Of a DNA stretch of 64,000 nucleotides, positions 38,064 through 47,095 are shown piece after piece. The stretch is from assembly GCF_000218485.1 (NCBI RefSeq), contig NZ_AFPB01000162.1, positions 55,688-119,687 on the forward strand. The letters are read 5' to 3'. The position numbers and the translations under genes were made by a program. Below the pieces are notes generated by a model. It was not told the DNA's origin, did not search any database, and saw only the letters and a program-made list of their open reading frames with translations. Within the stretch, counting starts at the first letter, position 1, and every line of letters begins with the position of its first letter. Source of the DNA: Aquimarina agarivorans. GTDB taxonomy: Bacteria; Bacteroidota; Bacteroidia; Flavobacteriales; Flavobacteriaceae.

Positions 38064-38756
38064 TTACTCTTTTTTCAATAAATTGATGTGTCTTTGCAGC
38101 CGTTTAATTTCTTCAGGTTTTGTTCCGCTATACACACCACGAATGTGACTATTTTTATCAACAAGAAGTAAATTTTCGGTATGTATAAAACGATTGGGAT
38201 CATTAGTTTCTTTATAAAGATCATCGGCAAAATAGGCTTCTCTTGCTAGCTCGTATATCTTTTCTTTTTTTCCTGTTAGTAAATGCCATTTTTCAGGATT
38301 TACATTTTGTCGTTCTCCGTATTCTTTTAAAACTTTAACCGTATCAACACTAGGCCAAACGGTATGAGATAGTAGTTTTATTTCATCGTCATTTGCGTAA
38401 ATAGTTTGAATTTTACGCATATTATTAGTCAACTGAATGCAAACATTAGGGCAGGTGGTAAAAAAGAAATTAGCTATGTAAATTTTACCTTCTAAATCTT
38501 TGTTGGTTACTGTATTTCCCAATTGATTTGTGAAACTGAATTCAGGAATTTTATGAATTTTTTTTAATTCAATATGATCTGGTGCCCAAGTGGGCGTAAA
38601 ATCAGGAGTATTAAAATAGGGGAGCTTTTTAACTTTAGCAACAGCCTTAACCGTGTTGGTTTGATCTTTAATTGGTGATTTTTCTGTTTTTTCTTTACAG
38701 GAAGTTAAGCAGCTAAGTACAATAACAAGAATTTTTATTATATGATTATTCAACAT
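38064..38756 (-). CDS. SCO1/SenC family lipoprotein (cytochrome oxidase copper chaperone type)
   Basis: About 230 aa from the ATG at 38756, which opens a lipoprotein signal (MLNNHIIKILVIVLSCLTSCKEK). Thioredoxin-like fold with the copper motif CPNVC (FFTTCPNVCIQLTNNMRK) and the distal His (RFIHTENLLLVD). SCO proteins deliver copper to the CuA site of cytochrome oxidase or act as thiol-redox proteins. It overlaps the end of the YwqK-like gene by 11 bases and is probably co-transcribed with it. Confidence 0.9.
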   Translation of the reverse strand: MLNNHIIKILVIVLSCLTSCKEKTEKSPIKDQTNTVKAVAKVKKLPYFNTPDFTPTWAPDHIELKKIHKIPEFSFTNQLGNTVTNKDLEGKIYIANFFFTTCPNVCIQLTNNMRKIQTIYANDDEIKLLSHTVWPSVDTVKVLKEYGERQNVNPEKWHLLTGKKEKIYELAREAYFADDLYKETNDPNRFIHTENLLLVDKNSHIRGVYSGTKPEEIKRLQRHINLLKKE

Positions 38757-39297
38757 TAGTAACAGGTTTACATTTTTTATATTCAACTAAGCCATAGCGT
38801 TCTCCATCTATTACCGAATAATTAGCTATAATTCGTCCTTTAGGATCCCACATTTTTTGTGTTCCAACTTCCTCTCCATTTACGTAATGGTATTCTTTAA
38901 GCAACTGTCCATTGCCATACCATTCGCGCACTACACCATGGTATTTGCCTTTTTTATTAAATTGATATTCAGACTTTAGTTGCTTTTTATTCCACCATGA
39001 TCGATGTATCCCTTGTTTTTTTCCATTAGCATAAAATTTTGAGGCAGCTAAATCGCCATTAAAAAAAAACTTTTCTTCCTTACCGTCTTTTTTCCCTTCT
39101 ACGTAAGTGGATTTATAGGTAATTAAGGTATCAATTTTGGAAATTAATATGCCGGAGTAGGGTTTATCCTTGTAAAGCATAAGTCCATTTACTAACGCTA
39201 AATTAGTGTCATTAATAGTTAGCTCGTTTGGCTTGCTTTTGCAGGCTAGTAACAAACCGACCAGCATAAAATATTTAAGTTGAGAAAAATTAAACAT
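38746..39297 (-). CDS. YwqK/MORN-repeat lipoprotein
   Basis: 183 aa. Lipobox LLAC in MFNFSQLKYFMLVGLLLACKSK, then tandem MORN-like repeats (YEGKKDGKEEKFFFNGDLAASKFYANGKKQGIHRSWWNKKQLKSEYQFNKKGKYHGVVREWYGNGQLLKEYHY has the G-x-x-W/Y-x-x-G-x-L rhythm). Such proteins are often labelled YwqK-family antitoxin, but in Bacteroidota most are surface lipoproteins of unknown role. Here it precedes and overlaps the SCO1 gene, suggesting an envelope or respiratory link. Confidence 0.75.
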   Translation of the reverse strand: MFNFSQLKYFMLVGLLLACKSKPNELTINDTNLALVNGLMLYKDKPYSGILISKIDTLITYKSTYVEGKKDGKEEKFFFNGDLAASKFYANGKKQGIHRSWWNKKQLKSEYQFNKKGKYHGVVREWYGNGQLLKEYHYVNGEEVGTQKMWDPKGRIIANYSVIDGERYGLVEYKKCKPVTNVE

Positions 39298-39527
39298 GTT
39301 AGCTTTATTATTTTTTTGAAAAAGAATAGTAAATCGTAAGGCGACATACTACCGTTGTCCAAGTGAAAATGAATAATTGTCAATTAAATTTAAGGTTATT
39401 CGTATGGATATGCTACACTTAAACAAAATGAATACACAAAAATTCAGTAATTTATATGCACATAACCTTTAAATACTATAAATAACGATAAATGTTTAAT
39501 AATTAGTATTGAAATTCACTACATAAA

Positions 39528-39559
39528 AAAAGCTTCTTAAAAATTTTTAAGAAGCTTTT
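39528..39559 (-). terminator. Terminator of the OmpA-family gene
   Basis: Perfect palindrome AAAAGCTTCTTAAAAA / TTTTTAAGAAGCTTTT; on the minus strand it runs into seven T. It lies 22 bases after the OmpA-family stop. Confidence 0.8.
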
Positions 39560-39581
39560 ACACAATTAATATGATTTTTAT

Positions 39582-40448
39582 TTATTTGGACGCTGAGGTT
39601 GCTTTTTTCATACCATCTTCAATCATGTCATAAAACTGATCTAATTTTGGCAAGACTACAATGCGCGTACGTCTGTTTGCGGCTCTATTTTCAGCGGTAG
39701 TATTGTCTTTCAAAGGAATGTAATGACTACGTCCAGCGGCTGTTATACGAGCAGGATCTACATTAAATTGATCTTGTAATACTCTAACTACTGCAGTTGC
39801 TCTTTTAACACTTAAGTCCCAATTGTCCACTAAAACACCTCGTTTGTATGGGATGTTGTCAGTATGGCCTTCAACCATAAAATCAATATCCTTTTTATCA
39901 TTTACCACTTTAGCTACTTTACCAAGTACCACTTTGGCCTTGCTACTCACATTATAACTTCCGCTAGTAAATAATAATTTGTCAGAAATTGATATAAAAA
40001 CAACACCTTTTTCCACATTTACTTCAATATCCTCATCATTAAGGTTTCCTAAAGCTCCTTTTAAACTTGTTACCAAAGCTAGAGTAACAGAATCCTTTTT
40101 ATTAATAGCATCACGCATTGTTTTAATTTGCATGTCTTTTTCTTTAATACTTTCCAAAGAACGCTCTAAATTTTCAGCTTCTTTTTTTGAAAGTGTTGCC
40201 AAATCACCAACATTATTTAATAGGGATGAATTTGTATTTTTTAGTAAGTCAACTTTATCTTTATAAACTTTTAAAGAGCTATCTGCAGCTGCTTTTTCTT
40301 CATTACAAATATTAAGTTTAACAGTTGCCTTATCTAACAGTTCTTTTGTACGCTTTTGTTTTGCTTCAAGTTCAGCAAATTTCTTTTTAGCTACACATGA
40401 TGAGAACAGTAAGGGGATACATGTTCCAATAATCAATAATTTCTTCAT
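39582..40448 (-). CDS. OmpA family outer-membrane lipoprotein
   Basis: About 288 aa from the ATG at 40448 (MKKLLIIGTCIPLLFSSC, lipobox SSC); another ATG lies at 40457. A coiled-coil segment (residues about 25-120) is followed by a C-terminal OmpA peptidoglycan-binding domain (LLFTSGSYNVSSKAKVVLGKVAKVV, MVEGHTDNIPY, NWDLSVKRATAVVRVL, NRAANRRTRIVVLP). It links the outer membrane to peptidoglycan. It has its own terminator. Confidence 0.92.
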   Translation of the reverse strand: MKKLLIIGTCIPLLFSSCVAKKKFAELEAKQKRTKELLDKATVKLNICNEEKAAADSSLKVYKDKVDLLKNTNSSLLNNVGDLATLSKKEAENLERSLESIKEKDMQIKTMRDAINKKDSVTLALVTSLKGALGNLNDEDIEVNVEKGVVFISISDKLLFTSGSYNVSSKAKVVLGKVAKVVNDKKDIDFMVEGHTDNIPYKRGVLVDNWDLSVKRATAVVRVLQDQFNVDPARITAAGRSHYIPLKDNTTAENRAANRRTRIVVLPKLDQFYDMIEDGMKKATSASK

Positions 40449-40485
40449 AAATAACATTTTAATTTCTCTACAAAAATAGAAACAC

Positions 40486-41523
40486 TTAGTAATAATAACG
40501 ACTGACGTAGTTAATAATTACGTTTTTTTTAACAAAATAATCAAACACGATACTGGTAATAAAATAAGGTCGCGGTTTTTTTTTAGCGTTCTCTCTTTTT
40601 TTCAATATCTGCGGTAAATGTACATAAAAAGATAGATGTGCTTTAAGAATTGTTAAGCTTAGTTTAAAGTTTTTTTGAAATAAAAAACGAACCGCCGCCA
40701 CTCCGTCCAGTAACATGCGGATAAACAGTATGTAAATTACTGAAACACCTTTATGATTTTTTAAAATTGAGAAAAGAGAGTTTCTAAAATTTAAAAACAA
40801 CTTTTTGGGATTTGTATAGGAAAGCGAAGCGCCACCTACGTGATATACGGTTGATTTTCCCGTGTAAAACACCTTTCTATTTAAATTATGAAGCCTCCAA
40901 CATAAATCAATTTCTTCTTGATGCGCAAAATAATCCTTATCCAAACCACCCGCTTGCCAATAATCTTTTTTTCGTACAAAAAGACAAGCTCCTGAAGCCC
41001 AAAATACAGGTATTTCATCGTTATATTGGCCTTTATCTTGTTCAATATGATCAAATATCCTACCCCGGCAGTAAGGGTAGCCAAATTTGTCTATAAAACC
41101 ACCTCCAGCACCCGCATATTCAAAATAATCTCGCTTTTTATAGTCCAATATTTTAGGTTGAATTGCGGCTATTTCTTGGTGGTTGTCGAACAGTTTTTTT
41201 ATTGGCTTCAACCAGTCTTTAGTCACTTCAACATCGCTGTTAAGTAAGCAATAATAGTCTTCATGTATTACTTTAAGTCCTTTTTGGTAACCGCCAGCAT
41301 ATCCGAGGTTTTTAGTTAATTTTACAACGGATATTTTAGGAAAGTTTGCGGCAAGCCATTCAACTGAGTTATCGGTGGAGGCATTATCAATCACATAAAT
41401 TTTAGCATCCTGACTAAAGGATAGTACACTTGGCAAAAATTGTGCTAAAAATTCTTGTCCGTTCCAATTGAGTATGACTATAGCAAAGTTTGCAAAACTG
41501 TGAGAAATTGGTTTTGTTGCCAT
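40486..41523 (-). CDS. Glycosyltransferase family 2
   Basis: 345 aa. GT-A fold: FAIVILNWNGQEFLAQFLPSVL at the N-terminus, IYVIDNASTDNSVEWL, then the metal-binding NSDVEV, and the acceptor-side motif FFAHQEEIDLCWRLHNLNRKVFYTGKSTVYHVGG. It resembles rhamnosyl/galactofuranosyl transferases. One or two C-terminal membrane-associated helices. It lies 5 bases after the GNAT gene. Sugar donor unknown; probably surface polysaccharide synthesis. Confidence 0.9.
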   Translation of the reverse strand: MATKPISHSFANFAIVILNWNGQEFLAQFLPSVLSFSQDAKIYVIDNASTDNSVEWLAANFPKISVVKLTKNLGYAGGYQKGLKVIHEDYYCLLNSDVEVTKDWLKPIKKLFDNHQEIAAIQPKILDYKKRDYFEYAGAGGGFIDKFGYPYCRGRIFDHIEQDKGQYNDEIPVFWASGACLFVRKKDYWQAGGLDKDYFAHQEEIDLCWRLHNLNRKVFYTGKSTVYHVGGASLSYTNPKKLFLNFRNSLFSILKNHKGVSVIYILFIRMLLDGVAAVRFLFQKNFKLSLTILKAHLSFYVHLPQILKKRENAKKKPRPYFITSIVFDYFVKKNVIINYVSRYYY

Positions 41524-41528
41524 ACTAA

Positions 41529-41978
41529 CTAACGATTATTTTTATTGGATTTTTGTTCGGAAAAATGTTTTTCCATAACAACGTACTGCAAGTTATTTTT
41601 TACAAATTTATGGGGAGTTTGTTGCCATCCAAATTTTTCGTAAAATGAACATTTTTCTGTTCTAGCATTACACCAAATTTTATTTATATTCATATTGCTT
41701 GCTTGTTGCATTACGTGCACTAATAATTTTGATCCGTATCCTTTTCCTTGCTCACTTTGCAAAGTAGCAAATTTCCTAAACTGAGCTGTATTTTCTTTTT
41801 TATCAATAAATAAGGAAGCTACAGCAATTAAACTATCTTGCAAAAACAATCCGTAATGCAGTCCTTTCGGATCATGGGGTAATTTTATGTAATCCAAAGG
41901 CATGTTTGGCCACATCACCTTATGCCTAATTTTCCACGTTTGTTGAAATGCTATTTCCTTAAAAAAAATTAAGCTCAT
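41529..41978 (-). CDS. GNAT family N-acetyltransferase
   Basis: 149 aa. Acetyl-CoA loop EQGKGYGSKLLVHVMQQA and the following strand NKIWCNARTEKCSFYEKFGWQ are typical GNAT motifs A and B. It starts within the stop of the upstream HsdR_N gene (ATGA). Substrate unknown. Confidence 0.85.
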   Translation of the reverse strand: MSLIFFKEIAFQQTWKIRHKVMWPNMPLDYIKLPHDPKGLHYGLFLQDSLIAVASLFIDKKENTAQFRKFATLQSEQGKGYGSKLLVHVMQQASNMNINKIWCNARTEKCSFYEKFGWQQTPHKFVKNNLQYVVMEKHFSEQKSNKNNR

Positions 41979-42436
41979 GTGTCCAAAATTTTTGAGGAAT
42001 AAGGAGGAAGTTCAGGAATAAAATGATAAGCTTCATTTTCATAATCAATTTGGCAAAAATAATGTTCTAATCCATTGGTTACCATTTGATAATTTCCCTT
42101 TAAAGTCAGATTATAACGAGCAACTTGATCAAAAGTTTGCTGCGTTATTTTTATTTTGGGTGCTTTACACTCAACCAAAATATGGATACTTCCGCTAGGG
42201 TTATATACTACAATATCATAGCGTTTGCGGGTATTATTCACTTTAATTTCTTTTTCTACATTAATTAAGGTTAATGGATACTTTTTATCGAAAATAAATT
42301 GATGTAATACATGCTGTCGTACCCATTCTTCGGGCGTCAAAACCACAAATTTTTTGCGTACTATATCAAAAATAGTAGTTTTATTTTCGCTATTTTTGAC
42401 TCGGAAGGTGTAGGCAGGAAACGCTAATTGTTGCAT
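41975..42436 (-). CDS. Protein with type I restriction enzyme HsdR N-terminal-like domain
   Basis: 153 aa. A single PD-(D/E)XK-like nuclease fold (KRYDIVVYNPSGSIHILVECKAPKIKITQQTFDQVARYN, with D-x19-ECK). It is much shorter than HsdR and has no helicase domain or methylase partner, so it is not a restriction system on its own. It is a conserved Bacteroidota gene divergent from holA, as here (71-base gap), so a role in DNA metabolism is possible. Confidence 0.85.
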   Translation of the reverse strand: MQQLAFPAYTFRVKNSENKTTIFDIVRKKFVVLTPEEWVRQHVLHQFIFDKKYPLTLINVEKEIKVNNTRKRYDIVVYNPSGSIHILVECKAPKIKITQQTFDQVARYNLTLKGNYQMVTNGLEHYFCQIDYENEAYHFIPELPPYSSKILDT

Positions 42437-42507
42437 GCCGTAATATTAGTAATTTTAGTACAAATAAGCTTTAAAGTAGGTTAAGATTTTAAGCTTAAAT
42501 AAATAAC

Positions 42508-43512
42508 GTGGACGAAGCAAAACGAATTATAACCGATATTAAAGCAGGGAATATAAAACCTATCTATTTTTTAATGGGTGATGAACCTTATTTTATTGAT
42601 CGGGTTGCTGAATATATTCAAAACAATATTTTAGCGGAGCACGAGCGCGATTTTAATCAAACTGTGGTTTACGGAAAGGATACTACGGTGCCAGATGTAG
42701 TTTCCATGGCAAAACGCTTTCCTATGATGGCCGAGCGTCAGGTGGTTATTGTAAAGGAAGCGCAGGATTTAGCAAGAACGATCGATAAGCTTGAAAGCTA
42801 TGCTGAAAATCCTTTAAGTACCACCGTTTTAGTTTTTTGCTACAAATACAAAAAGCTAGATAAACGCAAGAAAATAACAAAGGTGATTGCCAAAAATGGT
42901 GTAGTGTTCGAAAGTAAAAAATTATACGAAAATCAAGTAGTCGATTGGATTCAACGCGTGCTAAAAGCTAAAAGCTTCAGTATCGATCCCAAAGCGGCGC
43001 ATATGTTGGTAGAATTTTTAGGAACTGATTTGGGTAAAATAAGTAATGAGTTGACAAAACTCCAATTAATATTGCCTAAGGGAACCACTATAACTCCTCA
43101 GGCTATTGAGCAAAATATAGGAATTAGTAAAGATTTTAATGTATTTGAACTAACCAAAGCGCTAGGAGCTAAGGATGCCATTAAAGCATATAGAATTTGT
43201 AATTATTTTATACAAAACCCTAAGGAAAAACCATTGGTTGTCACCATAACCTTGTTATTTAATTATTTTTCAAAAGTAATGCAATATCACGGTTTGATTG
43301 ATAAAAGCGAAGGATATGCGGCTTCTCAATTAAAAGTGAACAAGTTTTTTGTAAAAGATTATGTGGCTGCAGCCAGAAATTATCCTATGCGAAAAATCAG
43401 CTATATTATTGATAAAATAAGAACTGCCGATGTGAAAAGCAAAGGAGTTGGAGCAAGTCCTTTAGCTCAAGGTGATATTTTAAAGGAATTACTTATGCAA
43501 ATATTGAATTAG
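42508..43512 (+). CDS. holA: DNA polymerase III subunit delta
   Basis: 334 aa starting at a GTG. N-terminal motif PIYFLMGDEPYFIDRVAEYI, then AERQVVIVKEAQDL and a C-terminal DNA pol III delta domain (GISKDFNVFELTKALGAKDAIKAYRIC...). It opens the sliding clamp in the clamp loader. It is transcribed alone; a hairpin lies between it and menA. Confidence 0.92.
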   Translation: MDEAKRIITDIKAGNIKPIYFLMGDEPYFIDRVAEYIQNNILAEHERDFNQTVVYGKDTTVPDVVSMAKRFPMMAERQVVIVKEAQDLARTIDKLESYAENPLSTTVLVFCYKYKKLDKRKKITKVIAKNGVVFESKKLYENQVVDWIQRVLKAKSFSIDPKAAHMLVEFLGTDLGKISNELTKLQLILPKGTTITPQAIEQNIGISKDFNVFELTKALGAKDAIKAYRICNYFIQNPKEKPLVVTITLLFNYFSKVMQYHGLIDKSEGYAASQLKVNKFFVKDYVAAARNYPMRKISYIIDKIRTADVKSKGVGASPLAQGDILKELLMQILN

Positions 43513-43669
43513 TGTATTTATAGCTGGAGTAAAGTAGTGAGTAACGAGTAGAGAATACTATGTATTGATGGCGAAGTTTATAATTTAAAGTGCAAAGTAT
43601 TAGTAAGTCCTCGTTGAGTAATCGAATTTGTGGCACTAACAATATAGTATGGATTAAAAATTAGAATAA

Positions 43670-43709
43670 TTTCGGTTATTTTTTAAAGAATTCAAAAAAA
43701 TAACCGAAA
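43670..43709 (+). terminator. Hairpin between holA and menA
   Basis: TTTCGGTTATTTTTT pairs with AAAAAAATAACCGAAA across a 9-base loop. It lies 20 bases before the menA ATG, so it could end holA transcription or regulate menA. The downstream flank is not T-rich. Confidence 0.5.
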
Positions 43710-43728
43710 CCAGAAACCAGAAACCTGA

Positions 43729-44640
43729 ATGAATAAAACTACTAAAGCTTGGTTTCAAGCAGCTCGATTACGTACGCTTCCTTTATCCGTATCAGGTATT
43801 ATTACTGGTACTGTTGTTGCGGCATATCAAGGCTTTTTTGATGTTTCTATTTTTATTGGTGCTTTAATTACTACTGTTGGTTTGCAAGTATTATCAAATT
43901 TTGCAAACGATTACGGAGATGGAGTTAAAGGTACTGATAATAATGATCGTATTGGTCCCAAGCGCGCTTTACAAAGCGGAGCTATTTCAGCAAAAACTAT
44001 GAAAAAAGGGATTATTATAACCGCTTTAATTACCTTAGCAGCAGCACTCATATTAATTTATGTGGCTTTCAAAAATACAAATTTGGGATATTCGTTACTG
44101 TTTGTGGCGCTAGGAGTAAGTTCTATAATTGCAGCTATAAAATACACCGTTGGTAAATCTGCCTACGGATATAATGGCTTAGGTGATATTTTTGTATTTC
44201 TATTTTTTGGCTTGTTAAGCGTTATGGGTAGTTATTTTTTATACGCAAAACAGCTTTATTGGCCATTATGGTTTCCTGCTGTTAGTATTGGTTTACTAAG
44301 TACTGCCGTACTCAATTTAAATAATATGCGTGACCGCGAAGGGGATCAAAAAGCAGGTAAAAATACGTTGGTAGTAGCTATGGGATTTGCCAAGGCAAAA
44401 AAATACCATTACAGTTTACTTATTGTAGCCATGTTTTGCATGCTTATTTACACAATTATTACCTACACCGAAATTAGTCATTGGATTTACATTGTTTGTT
44501 TTGCCCCTTTAATAAAACATTTGCGATTTGTACAACAGACCAATGCTCCAATAGCACTAGATCCAGAACTTAAAAAAGTGGCGCTTACCACATTTTCATT
44601 ATCATTACTATTTGGATTAAGCTTACTAGTTTGGGCATAG
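43729..44640 (+). CDS. menA: 1,4-dihydroxy-2-naphthoate polyprenyltransferase
   Basis: 303 aa, UbiA superfamily with about nine membrane helices. Prenyl-diphosphate motifs: NFANDYGDGVKGTDNNDRIGPKR (Asp-rich) and NLNNMRDREGDQKAGKNTL. MenA attaches the isoprenoid chain to DHNA in menaquinone synthesis at the inner membrane. menC follows after 33 bases and menE lies 2.4 kb further on. Confidence 0.95.
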   Translation: MNKTTKAWFQAARLRTLPLSVSGIITGTVVAAYQGFFDVSIFIGALITTVGLQVLSNFANDYGDGVKGTDNNDRIGPKRALQSGAISAKTMKKGIIITALITLAAALILIYVAFKNTNLGYSLLFVALGVSSIIAAIKYTVGKSAYGYNGLGDIFVFLFFGLLSVMGSYFLYAKQLYWPLWFPAVSIGLLSTAVLNLNNMRDREGDQKAGKNTLVVAMGFAKAKKYHYSLLIVAMFCMLIYTIITYTEISHWIYIVCFAPLIKHLRFVQQTNAPIALDPELKKVALTTFSLSLLFGLSLLVWA

Positions 44641-44673
44641 CATAACACGATTTATTTGACGATTTTTTAAAAA

Positions 44674-45684
44674 ATGGAAGCAACTTATTTTAAACATATT
44701 TTAAAATTTAAGCGCCCAAGCGGAACCTCTCGTGGGGTTTTAAAAACTAAAGAGACTTGGTTTATTAAGCTTACACAAGAAGGTAAAATTGGTATTGGTG
44801 AATGTGGAATTTTAAGAACTTTAAGTATTGATGACACGCCTGAATATGAAAGCACCTTGAAATGGGCATGTGCAAATATCCATATGGGCGAAAAAGTGTT
44901 GTATGATAAACTCAAAAAATTTCCAAGCATCCAATTTGGAATAGAGCAAGCTTTTTTATCCCTAAAATCAGATAGTCCTTTTGAATTATTTCCTTCTGAT
45001 TTTACACAAAATAAAGTACCCATACCAATTAATGGTTTGGTTTGGATGGGAGCAAAAGATTTTATGAAGCAACAAATACTTGAAAAACTTAATCAAGGTT
45101 TCAATTGTATCAAACTTAAAATTGGTGCTATTGATTTTGAGTCTGAATTGGCATTATTAAAATATATCCGATCTCAATTTTCTGAAAATGAAATAGAAAT
45201 CAGGGTGGATGCAAACGGTGCATTTTCTTCTGCGGAAGCATTACAAAAGCTTAAAGCTTTAAGCAGCTACAAATTGCACAGTATTGAACAGCCTATTGGA
45301 GTAAACCAACCTTATGAAATGGCTGAACTTTGCAAAAAAACACCTTTACCCATTGCTTTGGATGAAGAGTTAATTGGTGTTATCGATTTTGAAGCTAAAA
45401 CTACATTGCTCGAAAAAATTAATCCGCAGTATATTATTTTAAAGCCTAGTTTAATTGGAGGGTTTAAAGGGAGTTTGGACTGGATTCGTATTGCCAAAGC
45501 CAATTCAATTGATTGGTGGATTACTAGCGCTTTGGAAAGTAATGTGGGTTTAAATGCGATTTCGCAATTTACTTTTACGTTAAATAACCCACTGCCACAA
45601 GGTTTAGGTACTGGCAGTTTGTATACAAACAATATATCTAGCCCTTTGGTGGTAGAGAATGGTACTATTTTTTTACGATACTGA
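44674..45684 (+). CDS. menC: o-Succinylbenzoate synthase (enolase superfamily)
   Basis: 336 aa. Enolase-superfamily barrel: NCIKLKIGAIDFESEL (catalytic Lys region), IRVDANGAFS (metal Asp), SIEQPI (metal Glu), IALDEELIG (metal Asp), YIILKPSLIGGF (second Lys). It dehydrates SHCHC to o-succinylbenzoate in menaquinone synthesis. It lies immediately after menA. Confidence 0.92.
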   Translation: MEATYFKHILKFKRPSGTSRGVLKTKETWFIKLTQEGKIGIGECGILRTLSIDDTPEYESTLKWACANIHMGEKVLYDKLKKFPSIQFGIEQAFLSLKSDSPFELFPSDFTQNKVPIPINGLVWMGAKDFMKQQILEKLNQGFNCIKLKIGAIDFESELALLKYIRSQFSENEIEIRVDANGAFSSAEALQKLKALSSYKLHSIEQPIGVNQPYEMAELCKKTPLPIALDEELIGVIDFEAKTTLLEKINPQYIILKPSLIGGFKGSLDWIRIAKANSIDWWITSALESNVGLNAISQFTFTLNNPLPQGLGTGSLYTNNISSPLVVENGTIFLRY

Positions 45685-45879
45685 CATAAATTGGGATGTT
45701 ACTTTATTTAAAATCTAACTCAAGTGTGTTTTTGTTCGTAAAGGAAGTTTAAATTATCCTACCTTAAATTGAGGAATGATAACAATTTAAAAAATCATCT
45801 TAAGTTATAAATACATTTAGCATTGAATGTTAAGTGTAAATAAACTAAATTATCAAATAATTAATAAAATACGATTGAA

Positions 45880-46791
45880 ATGTTTTTAGCACAAGTGAAA
45901 TCTTTTCCCAGAACAGAATTTTGGAGGTATATTTTAGGGTTTCTTGTAATTGCGCTTTTTTATTTTTTGGGTCAGGCACCAATAACTTTTGCTTGGCTAT
46001 TTAAACTAGGGCTAACAGAATTACAAAATACACCACAAAATGAATTGTATTTTATTTTTGATTCCAATACAACTCTATTTTTAATGCTACTCATGTTTGT
46101 GATTACCTTGTTTGGGATCATTTTAGTTATAAAAAAAATACATAAACAGACTTTTAAAACCTTGGTGACTAGCAGAATAAGAATTGACTGGAAGCGAGTG
46201 CTGTTTGCATTTTCGTTATTAGCTATTTTTATTGGAGTAACTACATTTATAGGCTATAAAGCTGCTCCACAGGATTTTGAATGGAATTTTAATTTACCAA
46301 AATTTTTAGGATTGTTTATTATAGCAGTACTGCTTTTGCCCATACAAACTAGTGTCGAGGAATTAATTTTTAGAGGGTATTTAATGCAAGGATTTGCAAA
46401 GTTAAGTAATAGTAGATTGTTTGCATTAGCCTTTACTTCTATCATTTTTGGAGCAATGCATTTAGCTAATCCTGAGGTACGCGAATTAGGCTACATTACC
46501 ATGGTGTTTTACATTGGTACAGGCTTGTTTTTAGGTATTATTACGCTAATGGATGAAGGTATGGAATTGGCGTTAGGATTTCATGCCGCAAATAATTTAG
46601 TAACTGCTCTTTTGGTGACATCGGATTGGTCAGTTTTACAAACAAATTCAGTTCTAAAAGATATATCACAACCTTCTGTTGGTTTAGAAATTTTAACCCC
46701 TGTATTGGTTTTATATCCAATTTATTTATTGGTATTTGCCAAGCGTTATCGTTGGAGTAATTGGAAGGAAAAATTAATAGGTAAAGTTTAG
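45880..46791 (+). CDS. CPBP family intramembrane metalloprotease
   Basis: 303 aa with about eight membrane helices. CPBP (Abi) motifs: SVEELIFRGYLMQG (EExxxR), FGAMHLA (FxxxH) and LGFHAANN (H). Homologues are CAAX-prenyl-protease-like glutamate proteases. It lies between menC and menE but shows no direct link to menaquinone synthesis. It has its own upstream gap of ~195 bases. Confidence 0.9.
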   Translation: MFLAQVKSFPRTEFWRYILGFLVIALFYFLGQAPITFAWLFKLGLTELQNTPQNELYFIFDSNTTLFLMLLMFVITLFGIILVIKKIHKQTFKTLVTSRIRIDWKRVLFAFSLLAIFIGVTTFIGYKAAPQDFEWNFNLPKFLGLFIIAVLLLPIQTSVEELIFRGYLMQGFAKLSNSRLFALAFTSIIFGAMHLANPEVRELGYITMVFYIGTGLFLGIITLMDEGMELALGFHAANNLVTALLVTSDWSVLQTNSVLKDISQPSVGLEILTPVLVLYPIYLLVFAKRYRWSNWKEKLIGKV

Positions 46792-47095
46792 AGTAATCTG
46801 TTAATTTACGATAATTTAACATCTAAATCATTTTTTATAATAATCAATTCTTAATTTTTTTTAGTTTTAATAATAATTGTAGGCTAAACATATTCATAAT
46901 ACAAATTTAACAGTCTGTAAAACTGTATATATTACTTTTAAAAGCAAAATTGCTTTTAAATTACAGTAACCAATAGTTTTATTGAAACAATTTGTGAGCG
47001 TGGTAGTTTTGGCTTAAGTATTTGTTTGATTTTATGAATTGAGCAAAATAGAATCTGTCAAAAATGTAATTTAATGAGTAGAAACGGTATCACAC
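46792..47095. other. Intergenic region with a small perfect inverted repeat
   Basis: It contains TTTAAAAGCAA-AA-TTGCTTTTAAA (46937-46960), perfect 11-bp arms with a 2-base centre and no T-run after it. No coding frame is seen. The palindrome could be a regulator site for menE or an inefficient terminator. Confidence 0.4.

Noticed and set aside
38746..39297. Toxin-antitoxin system from the YwqK antitoxin label
   Set aside because: It is a lipoprotein with MORN-like repeats and no toxin partner; it overlaps a SCO1 gene.
41975..42436. Possible restriction-modification system from the HsdR-like domain
   Set aside because: Only a single nuclease-like domain, with no helicase, specificity or methylase gene nearby; a conserved chromosomal gene next to holA in this group.
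46937..46960. Inverted repeat as an intrinsic terminator
   Set aside because: Two-base loop and no following T-run; kept only as a palindrome of unknown role.
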